NCBI GenBank assembly: GCA_964019135.1
Contig: OZ025252.1
Location: 12,716,890-12,780,889 of the forward strand
From: Arenicola marina
Taxonomy: Eukaryota; Annelida; Polychaeta; Arenicolidae
Length of the DNA: 64,000 nt
Direction of reading: 5' to 3'
This document shows, in pieces, positions 11,390 to 19,098 of this stretch (the first letter of the stretch is position 1; every line of letters starts with the position of its first letter). The notes under the pieces are model-generated. The model was not told the DNA's origin. It worked only from the letters and a program-made list of their open reading frames with translations, and ran no database searches. The translations under genes were made by a program, and so were the position numbers.

Positions 11390-11408
11390 TTTTTTTTTTT
11401 TTTTTTTT
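11390..11408 (-). other. LINE poly(A) tail
   Basis: Nineteen Ts on the plus strand at the 3' end of the minus-strand LINE. They directly abut the end of the left direct repeat (AACAGA) and so mark the target-primed reverse transcription junction. Confidence 0.9.
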
Positions 11409-11506
11409 AATTATTTCAAAATAAAAGTGCGGTACATAGGTACATCAAGTCCAATTGACTTATTCACAACAACAATAAAACATGATGAAGAAAGAATAGA
11501 CATTGT

Positions 11507-11968
11507 TTACGTCAATGCAATATTTAGTTTCTCAAGCCAGTTACATATATTTTTAATTTTTGTTACCCTGGTTACCCTGTATATGTTAATTTTTTGTTTT
11601 AATTCAGCCAGAAATAATTTATTGATATCGAAGTGAAAACATCTAGTTTCTCTTTGGTTAAGTATCAGGTAGATTTTGTATATTATATAGCTGCATACAG
11701 TTATTCCAAAGTTATCTATATAGCTGTTGCAACCAGTTACGATGTCGGCTGGTGTAACAGTTCTACACATTACGAATGAAACAGCTTTCCAAATGTTATT
11801 GAAATAATCACACCAGAATAACATGTGAGGTATGGTATGAGAATCGCGACAGTAAGGACAATAGTCATTTTCTCTTAGTTTCATTTTCTTCAGATTGTAG
11901 TTACAAGTTAAAATATTGTGCAAAATCTTAAAAGTTAAATTCTGACAATTTAGAGTCTGTGATGTCAA
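11507..11968 (-). pseudogene. LINE ORF2 C-terminal fragment (frameshifted)
   Basis: This is the C-terminal ~140 codons of ORF2, in a frame shifted by one from the RT part. The break fits one extra base in the four-base homopolymer at 11930-11933: removing it would join the two frames at a point where both look homologous to LINE C-termini. It contains the cysteine-histidine motif CPYC...H...C (CX2CX7HX4C) followed by DYFNNIWK, typical of the L1/Tx1 ORF2 tail. The frame ends at 11507, leaving a very short 3' UTR. A sequencing error in the homopolymer is possible. Confidence 0.85.
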
Positions 11969-13394
11969 TCACTTTTCGACTAAAAGCTGCCAATGTATCT
12001 TCCTCAGCAGGGAGCAGACACCAATTGCCTAACGCCTTCAGAGGTTTCTTAACCTCGTACTTACAGCTTACTAACGCTTTATATATGTCTTTAGATTTGA
12101 TATTATTGTTTAAACATGTAATAGAGCCTGTAGTTACACAAGGTAAAATAGTCATGACATCGCGTAGCTTTAACATTATATCACTATATGGATATAGAGC
12201 TTTCTTTAGTAACTTGATTTGACGCAGTACATCTCTCTGGTCATTTATCATATGGTACAGGTAGGTTTCATCGACACTTCCATTTGTGAATTTCAAATGG
12301 TGTACTTTAGTGATACCAACCTTAATAAACGAATTAAAGAGTAGGCATGTTTTTACATTCCTGTTACCTAACATTACGCTTACGTTTTGGTTTCCCCATA
12401 AAGACTCAGTAAGTAAACTCTCGATAACTTGTGGCTTCGGTCGAACATTTGCTTTCGCGTACGCACTTATGATATTTGAATAGAAGGTGGGCAACTTGGA
12501 TAACTCAGGCAATGCACTTTTTTCACTGAAGCCCATGTCTACGATTGGTGTTTGAAACTGCTCGCAATATCCTTTACCTAGGACAGCCCAATTTGCATTA
12601 TTTTCATCTGCAAGTAGTCGTATCAGCCACTTGGCTTTCAGGGAGTCAATATACGAGTCTAAGTCTATCATTGCCACTCCGCCATACGCTTTTGGTGACA
12701 TCAATACATTACGTTTAATACGTTCCGTTCTATTCCAGATAAAATTATACAGTAGCTTGTTAAGTTTCTTAACTATGTCGGGTGGCACTATAACGCAGGT
12801 TGCAATAAACGATATCTTTGGGATAATTAAGGCTTGTATTACAGTTAGCTTGCCAAAGAGTGTTAACTTCCTTTTTTTCCAGGTGCTTAAGACTTTCTCT
12901 ATGGATAGTAGTTTGTCAGTCCAGTTTAGATTATTACACTCTTCACTATCATTTCCGATATACACGCCGAGACACTTCACAGGCTCTTCCAATATTGCTA
13001 TACCGTGGGGGGTTACCTCTTTTTTATTCCCGCTGGGACCGACATTCATACACATGGTTTTTGCTAGGTTTAGTTTTAGTCCTGCCACTTTTTCAAATTC
13101 ATTTAATTCATCGAGCACCCCTGTAATTTGTTCGGCGTTTTGTAGGAGTAGTGTCAAGTCGTCAGCATATTGGGATACCTTTAGCTCGTGCTCTTGCTGT
13201 CTGATTCGAACCTTGAAACCCTTTATACCCTTATTGTTTTTTAAATTAATGGCCAGCAATTCAATAGCTATGACGAACAGCATCGCCGAGAGTGGACAGC
13301 CCTGCTTTATACCGCGAGACAAGTTAACAGGATTTGAAAAGTGACCGTTGTTTTTTACCCGTGCAGATGAATCTTTATATAACAGTCGGACCCA
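11928..13394 (-). pseudogene. LINE ORF2 middle fragment: RT palm/thumb
   Basis: It is in the same frame as the upstream ORF2 fragment and separated from it only by a TAA codon at 13395-13397. Reading begins at WVRLLYKD just after that stop, so the ATG-like start near 13322 is not biological. It contains RT motif B (GIKQGCPLSAMLF) and the catalytic motif C (QYADDLTLLL). The conserved L1/Tx1 post-RT block follows (FIWNRTERIKRNVL, KAYGGVAMIDLDSY). It ends in a frameshift near 11930. The catalytic Asp pair of the YADD box is intact. Confidence 0.93.
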
Positions 13395-14790
13395 TTAAAT
13401 GAATGATTTTCCGAACTCAAATTTTTTTAGCGACTGGTGTAGAAAATCCCATTCTAAACTGTCAAAAGCTTTCTCGAAGTCCAAAAATAGAAGAATACCA
13501 CTGACATGTTTACGATTTGCATAATCTATAACGTCTTGCATCATACGGACATTGCAACCTATAAACCGTTTTGGTATATAACCAGTTTGATCTGGGCTTA
13601 TGATACTAGATATGACTGATTTAAGACGCCGGGCCAGCGCTTGTGCCAGGATCTTATAATCAACATTAGATAGCGTGATTGGTCTGTAGTTTTTAAGTAA
13701 TCCACGAGAGTTGCCTTTATGAATGAGCGTTAAAAGCGACGTGCGTTGTGAAACCGACAACATTTCCTCTTCATAGCATTCCTTGTATGATTCAACTAAC
13801 AAATCTTTTATGTATGGCCATAATGCTTGATAAAACTCCACGGTGAACCCGTCGTTTCCCGGAGACTTGTTTAGTTTCATTGCCATAAGTGCATTTGAAC
13901 ATTCCTGCACTGACACATATCCTTCACAGAGATCGCGATCTTCCTTTGACAATACATTTGTAACCTTTACGGCGTCAATATAACTGTTTACATGGTTAAT
14001 GTCAGGAGATCTGCTTTTGTAGAGGCTATCATAGTATTGATGTAATTCCTTCATGATACAATCTTTGTTTGTGATACGGGTTCCGTCCGGTGATTCTAAC
14101 ATGTCTATACTATTATAAGATTGACGAGACTTTTCTAAATTAAGAAAATAAGACGTATTTTTTTCCCCTTGCTCTATCCATTCTGCCCTAGCACGTATCT
14201 GAGCTCCTTTTGCGGTATCACACATCAACATATCGTATTCTGCTTTTAGTGTGGTTCTTTTGACTATCAAGTCAGTAGAGCTATGAAGGACTATGGCTCT
14301 CTCGATAACCTCTTCCTCGACCTTTTCCACAGCATTTTTACGTACTCTACTTTGGATTATACCATAATGTATGGAAAACTCCTTAAATTTAATTTTGCAC
14401 AAGTCCCATAGATCTCTTTTACAGCAATAATCCTGATACTCTTCTATCGTTTCATTTAAAATATCAATAATCCCAGTTGTATAAGATTCATTTGTTAATA
14501 GAGAATTGTTGAGTTTCCAGTATCCTCTCCCACGGGTGCTAGACGAGATGCGGATCTTGAAAAGCATCGACTTATGGTCTGGTGTGGGCGCGTGAATAAT
14601 ATCTGCCGCCCAAGCTTTTTCCATTAGATCTGCGGATACAAGTATATAATCAATTCGACTGGAATTACCTCTAGGAGAAGGGTCTATATACGTGTATTCC
14701 CTTTTAAAAGGATTCAAACAACGGTAAGTATCCCCCAGATTTAGCACTTTCTTAAAGACAGTAAATTCAGATGTTCTATGGTCAAGATGA
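13395..14790 (-). pseudogene. LINE ORF2 N-part: endonuclease remnant and RT fingers
   Basis: The open frame runs from just after a stop near 14815. It opens with the last third of an APE-type endonuclease: SSRIDYILVS and the PDHKSMLF block carrying the catalytic Asp-His pair are visible. The N-terminal catalytic part, including the GDFN-type motif, is absent. The RT fingers follow (LLTLIHKGN, LKNYRPITLSN, SPDQTGYIPKRF), then motif A with catalytic Asp (LFLDFEKAFDSLEWDF). It terminates at an in-frame TAA at 13395-13397; the same frame continues downstream, so this is a point nonsense mutation. The family endonuclease is about 220 residues, so roughly 130 are missing. Confidence 0.92.
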
Positions 14791-14850
14791 GATGGGATGG
14801 AGGGGTGTCGTTACCGTTTTAGACCATGTAAGACCACGGGCGCTGTGAAC

Positions 14851-14955
14851 TCAGCCGTCGTCGTTGCTCCCTCTGGCGAGTTTACATTCAGATTCGGCTG
14901 GCGGGGTACCGGCTAAGGTCTTCCGTTTGTTTGACGGCGTGCACCAGTCGGCCAT
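14851..14955 (-). pseudogene. Probable authentic ORF2 start, 34 codons then stop
   Basis: Starting 10 bases after the ORF1 stop, an ATG opens a 34-codon frame beginning MADWCTPSNKRK and ending at TGA (14851-14853). Its position fits the normal start of ORF2. The sequence between here and the endonuclease remnant at about 14800 is too short to hold the missing domain, so a deletion of roughly 400 bases must lie between about 14790 and 14850. The assignment as the ORF2 N-terminus is inference from position and spacing. Confidence 0.5.
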
Positions 14956-14964
14956 ACTGAAGTT

Positions 14965-16317
14965 TCACGTGGTTGGCGAGCATCCCTGGCTGTGACATCG
15001 TGCAGAGTTGTCCTTTACGTTGCGGGCCTTTGATTTGCTGTGGGTCCGCATAGGGGGCTGCTCGTCTCTCTTGCGCGGTCTGCTTGCCCGTTCGGAGACT
15101 TGGGAGGTCTCTGGATCCGCAATTTGCCCACTTTGGCAGGCCGTATCCTGGGTGGTGTCCGGGGAAACGTCGGTATTGTCTTGGATTGGATTGTCATCCT
15201 TTGATGGTACCTGTGCTTCCTCCTTTATCACCTTGTCCCGGAGCTGCTCTAAAAGCGTGCCGATTTTGTTGCTGCCTGGCCAGTATTCGGGCTTCGTCGA
15301 TATGGTGTCTTGGAGGTTTAGGCCGCTTGCCCAGAACTTATCCGTTGATGCCTCAGCAATATATTTCTGGCTTTCTATCAGACAGTGTGTGAAGTCCTCA
15401 CACTGCTTGGCTTTCATACCAATGAGGTATTCCATGATCTGCATATCCTCATTCGGATCAGCGGTGATCCCTTCGTGGTTTTTCACAAGTTGTCTCACCT
15501 CTCCGGCATGTTTTGTATTCATGATTTTCTTGGCCAGGTTATGTTCGCTGGCATTGAAGGCTCTGCGCCACTGCCACGCTTGCTCGACGCTGTGGAACTT
15601 TTGGTCGAACGCCATGAGTTCATGCGTATAGAAATTTGACATTGGGTGAAAGTGACCGGCGAAGACCGTGATGTCCCTTTCGGTGTTTAGAGCGGGGCAA
15701 ACAGCTTCTCCGGCCTTGTGTCCCAGCTGGTTGCACGCTCTGCAACCTTTTTGAAATTGACCATTATGGAAAATTTTGCATCTAATTTCAGCGATGACGA
15801 CGTTTCGCGGTAGGGCTGGGTTGATTGGCGATTCGGCGTAAACGTACCGATCACCGTTCTTGAAACTTGTAAGTTTCCCGTTCGGGTCTCTTTCTTGGCA
15901 ATATCTCACCGATGTGCGGAGACTGACGCCGTTTGTTGTGAGGTACTTCTCGATCTCCTCATTGCTCACCGATATTGGGAGCTCCCGTAGTATCACCTTC
16001 TCACTGACGCTGCTGCTTCCTGGTTTCCTTGAGACATTGCCTATGCTTGGGTTCTTGTCATGCAGATAAATGAGGAGGCCTCGTATTTGTAAATTGTTTT
16101 CCACGAGTAAATTAACTCGGGTAGGTTTTGACAGTGGGTAGATTCGCCAAACACCGCGTATGAGCTGAGCTCCATCAATGGTGCGCGGTCCACATTGTTT
16201 CTCCGCCGCCATGCACACGTCGTATGCGTTAAGCGGTTGCTGATTGCCCGCCGGCAAGTTATCGAGGTAATCCTTGAGCCGAAAGAACACCGGCTCTATG
16301 CTTGACTGGTCTGGCAT
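14965..16317 (-). CDS. LINE ORF1 protein with RRM-like region, CCHC knuckle and NADAR domain
   Basis: An intact frame of 450 codons from the first ATG (16317); the frame is open 11 codons further upstream, but only from a TTG after a stop. Residues are numbered from that upstream TTG. About 118-195 is a possible RRM-like fold of the kind found in LINE ORF1 proteins. C203/C206/H211/C218 form a knuckle of unusual spacing, CX2CX4HX6C. About 227-376 is a NADAR (YbiA-like) domain: SNFYTHELMAFDQKFHSVEQ at the start, then DKFWASGL, and GSNKIGTLLEQLRDKV at the end, all matching the family pattern. The tail (377-461) is polar and basic, likely disordered. ORF1 proteins package LINE RNA. NADAR enzymes remove ADP-ribose from guanine or act on NAD-derived metabolites. 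A role for it in retrotransposition is inference. Confidence 0.9.
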   Translation of the reverse strand: MPDQSSIEPVFFRLKDYLDNLPAGNQQPLNAYDVCMAAEKQCGPRTIDGAQLIRGVWRIYPLSKPTRVNLLVENNLQIRGLLIYLHDKNPSIGNVSRKPGSSSVSEKVILRELPISVSNEEIEKYLTTNGVSLRTSVRYCQERDPNGKLTSFKNGDRYVYAESPINPALPRNVVIAEIRCKIFHNGQFQKGCRACNQLGHKAGEAVCPALNTERDITVFAGHFHPMSNFYTHELMAFDQKFHSVEQAWQWRRAFNASEHNLAKKIMNTKHAGEVRQLVKNHEGITADPNEDMQIMEYLIGMKAKQCEDFTHCLIESQKYIAEASTDKFWASGLNLQDTISTKPEYWPGSNKIGTLLEQLRDKVIKEEAQVPSKDDNPIQDNTDVSPDTTQDTACQSGQIADPETSQVSERASRPRKRDEQPPMRTHSKSKARNVKDNSARCHSQGCSPTT

Positions 16318-16572
16318 GCTTTCGTGAGCGATTCGCTGTGCGCCGTACAACTAACCTGGCAATGGCCAACAATGTTAAACAGAAAATGTGATAAAGTATC
16401 GAACAAAACTGAAATATAAAGGTCGAACTATATACAGTTTCCCGGCGAAAAGACAGAAATCCGATCGATGGGTACAGTTATCCACCCTGAACTGTTCGTG
16501 ACCGTAGGATATCCGCTAATGCCAGTAAACGCCGTAAGTATTCAGAGCTGTGAAAAGAACGTCTTGACCCAC
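16318..16572 (-). other. LINE 5' untranslated region
   Basis: About 255 bases between the ORF1 ATG and the start of the right direct repeat. No reading frame or obvious tandem structure is visible. Whether this is the complete 5' end cannot be decided without other copies. Confidence 0.6.
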
Positions 16573-17396
16573 TAACCATTTTTTCCCCTGACACAACAAA
16601 AAACTAGAGGACTTCCGACTGCTGACGACGAGTTTGCGTCATACAAGACGCGAGGGTACCGGTGACTTCTGACATGGTGGGTTAACGATACAGAGGGGGC
16701 CCCATCGAGACGTTTCCCGTCGCAATACTGCCTTCAGCCAAAGTCGCTCTATCTCTCTTTGTCACATCCCTTCCCCTCGTCCCTGCATGTTCGGTCCGTT
16801 GTCGATGGCTCGGGATGTCGGCAGACACACGGCCGTTGTCGGTGACTTTTCGGTGTTAAGTTTCGTGCAGGCACGGCAGTGTGTGTGTGTGGGTGATTCA
16901 TTCCCCCTCCGCGTGATGGCGCTCCGCAAGCAAGCTGCACTGATGTAGACACCTAGCGGCGGAGCCACACGAAAGATGAGATTGTGTTTATGAAGGAAAA
17001 CCCTCAAGAATTACAAGAAAATTGCTCGATCGCCTGTCGTCCTGCCGTATGCTTCTACTCCTTTACTGGGACTCCTATACCCCCCCCCCCCGCCGCCATT
17101 AGGAAGGAGGAAGCCATGAGACACCGGACACGTAATAAAGGTATAAACAATGCCGTGTCAGATAGGATTCTGAGACAGATTGACACAAAATATACAGTGG
17201 CGTTCCCTGAAGCCCTCCATTTTCATGTCATTTGGCATTGTATGTTTTCCGCGGGCTAGTGTGTCACGTCCTTGGTAGGGGACACGTTCCGCTGGTTGCT
17301 GGTAGTTCCGACGCCGACATTTTGTGATTATGGTATCTCATGTGTGACAGTTTATTGCCTCTCTAGGTAGCATAGAGTGCGAGGGAAGCTTGATAT
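16573..17396 (+). repeat. ~1.29-kb direct repeat, right copy, first part
   Basis: Matches 10096 to about 10928, starting immediately at the LINE 5' end (TAACCATTTTTTCCCC). Visible differences from the left copy include a shorter poly-C, TTGGCATTG against TTGTCATTG, CGTCCTTGG against CGTCATTGG, and GGTTGCTGG against GGTCGCTGG. It is interrupted at GCTTGATAT by the 5' LTR of the Gypsy element and resumes at 23359. Confidence 0.92.
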
Positions 17397-17759
17397 TGTT
17401 ACGATGGAGCATCTGATAGTATAAGGGGAAAACTAGACCTCGGTGGGAAGGTGCGGTGGGTAAATCGGTGGAGGGGAGCTGGGTAAACAGAACGGCGGGT
17501 GACGGAGAAAGAGAAACGTGATTGAATGTGGGTAACGCGAAAGACTGGCACGTTATATCACTGTTTGATTATTATGTTGTGGCTCACCACAGTTGTTCCT
17601 AAGTTTCACCGGACTTAAATAAACCGCAAGAACATTTATAGCTACAAGTTGTTGAGTCACTTCGGTGCTCGTTTGCCGGCGACCTTGACCCTGGGCGAGT
17701 CCATTGGGTCCCACACTACGAGGGGTGACCTGACCGGATCCCAGGCACGACGCTTAACA
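17397..17759 (+). repeat. 5' LTR (363 bp)
   Basis: TG...CA ends. It contains a TTATAT stretch near 17553 as a possible TATA element and a polyadenylation signal AATAAA at 17618-17623. It appears identical to 22996-23358. Confidence 0.96.
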
Positions 17760-17760
17760 T

Positions 17761-17779
17761 TGGTGTCAGAAGTGGGATT
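17761..17779 (+). other. Primer-binding site, tRNA-Leu
   Basis: TGGTGTCAGAAGTGGGATT starts one base after the 5' LTR. Its complement is the 3' end of animal tRNA-Leu(CAA) including CCA, as I recall that tRNA: a 19-of-19 match. Confidence 0.9.
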
Positions 17780-17811
17780 GTTCTTTTTGATGCGCGTTGT
17801 GACAACTAGCC

Positions 17812-19098
17812 ATGGCAAGCGGCACTCGCAGTAAGACACAAGAAGAACTTTCGGAAATCAGCATGGCGGACCTGTTGAAGGCTATTGAGGTTCAGGCTGA
17901 CAGATCGCAGCAAGTCATACTGGAGTTTCGGCAGGAGTTACGGCAACAACTGGACGAGCAGCTGTGCCGTCATGCTGACGTCCAAACCAGTGCGTTGCGC
18001 CAGGTCAGACAACAACTGGACAAACAGTGTACTGACAGGAACAAGACGCTGGAGTCTCAGGTGAATCAGGCCTGTGAGACCCTAACAGAGAGAGTAGACG
18101 CCGTCTGCGAAGATATCGGACAGCTAAGGGACGCGGTGACTACCGACCTGAGAAACCTGAGAAGTGAAGTCGGAGGAACACGTGTCGCAGAACGTTATGA
18201 GAACTACCGAGACGACGCGGACACGCGTCAGTTGAGTATGGACTTGGAGACTTATCCTGTTGTTAACCCAACTGCCCCTCTCTTCTCCACGCCGCTGGTT
18301 CCCACCTCTAGCTCCAACCACGTAAGTCGGAAGCCTCAAGAATTTGATGGCAAAGTGCCATGGGAAGCATACCGGGCGCAATTCGAACTTTTGGCGGAAG
18401 CCAATGAGTGGACAGATCAACAATGCGCCACCCAGCTGGCCACGAGCTTAAAAGGCCCAGCAGTCGAGATCCTGGGTCAGCTCTCTCGAGATCAACGCCA
18501 CAGCTATGAGGCCCTAGCAGATGCCTTGGACAGACGGTACGGAACCCGACATCAAGACGAAGTCTATAGGGCGAGATTCCGGACCCGGATCAGAGGTCGG
18601 GGAGAATCACTACAACAGCTTGCTCAAGACCTAGAAAACATTGCCCACAAGGCCTATCCTGATGGAGGTACGGAGGTCATCAGAATCCTTTTAAGGGATC
18701 AGTTTATTGACGCCTTAGATAGTACTCAGCTCAAGATTCAGGTGAAACAGGCGCAACCGGCTGGATTGCAGGAAGCCTTAGCACGAGCACTTGAATTTGA
18801 ATCATACGTGAAATCGAGTACTGAAAGATTCCAGACTGACTCAAATTCAGGATTTCGGACGCGAGTAGGACATGTACTGCCTGAAAGGCGTCAAGGGGGC
18901 TGTTGGCATTGTGGTAAACCAGGACACTTGCGGAGAAATTGCGGGAAACTAAGGAGGGAGGATCAGAGCGCTTACCATGCGGACGGCAGTGCACAACAGA
19001 GAACGTGCTGGCGCTGTGGCAGACCTGGTCACATGCAGTGGGAATGCCTGCAGCAGCAGGACTCTACGGTGGCGGCGCAAGCTTCGGGAAACGAGTAG
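17812..19098 (+). CDS. gag: Gag polyprotein of Ty3/Gypsy element
   Basis: 428 residues from the first ATG after the primer site (CCATGG context). About 30-125 is heptad-rich and Gln-rich, a likely coiled coil. About 172-335 looks like the retrotransposon capsid fold (EFDGKVPWEAYRAQFE, then a helical region with LQQLAQDLENIAHKAYP). Two classical CX2CX4HX4C knuckles follow: CWHCGKPGHLRRNC (364-377) and CWRCGRPGHMQWEC (399-412), which would bind the genomic RNA. The frame stops at TAG 19096-19098, four bases after a -1 slippery heptamer. It forms the virus-like particle; expression would be from the 5' LTR. Confidence 0.95.
   Translation: MASGTRSKTQEELSEISMADLLKAIEVQADRSQQVILEFRQELRQQLDEQLCRHADVQTSALRQVRQQLDKQCTDRNKTLESQVNQACETLTERVDAVCEDIGQLRDAVTTDLRNLRSEVGGTRVAERYENYRDDADTRQLSMDLETYPVVNPTAPLFSTPLVPTSSSNHVSRKPQEFDGKVPWEAYRAQFELLAEANEWTDQQCATQLATSLKGPAVEILGQLSRDQRHSYEALADALDRRYGTRHQDEVYRARFRTRIRGRGESLQQLAQDLENIAHKAYPDGGTEVIRILLRDQFIDALDSTQLKIQVKQAQPAGLQEALARALEFESYVKSSTERFQTDSNSGFRTRVGHVLPERRQGGCWHCGKPGHLRRNCGKLRREDQSAYHADGSAQQRTCWRCGRPGHMQWECLQQQDSTVAAQASGNE

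Larger units (their letters stand above)
11390..16572 (-). mobile_element. Tx1/L1-type LINE, ~5.2 kb, ORF2 inactivated
   Basis: A minus-strand non-LTR retrotransposon. In its own 5'-3' order it has a ~255-base 5' region (16318-16572), ORF1 with CCHC and NADAR domains, ORF2 (endonuclease remnant, reverse transcriptase, C-terminal CCHC-like cysteine motif), a ~100-base 3' UTR, and a 19-base poly(A), seen as Ts at 11390-11408. ORF2 carries three lesions: deletion of most of the endonuclease, an in-frame TAA and a one-base indel. Two ORFs, an APE-type endonuclease fragment and RT style point to the L1/Tx1 group. The element is bounded exactly by the ~1.29-kb direct repeats. Confidence 0.93.

Noticed and set aside
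12631-13344. 237-codon plus-strand frame opposite LINE ORF2
   Set aside because: It is the antisense of the RT coding region; the minus strand has clear RT motifs.
15008-15639. Plus-strand frames opposite LINE ORF1 (up to 207 codons)
   Set aside because: Antisense shadows of the NADAR-containing ORF1.
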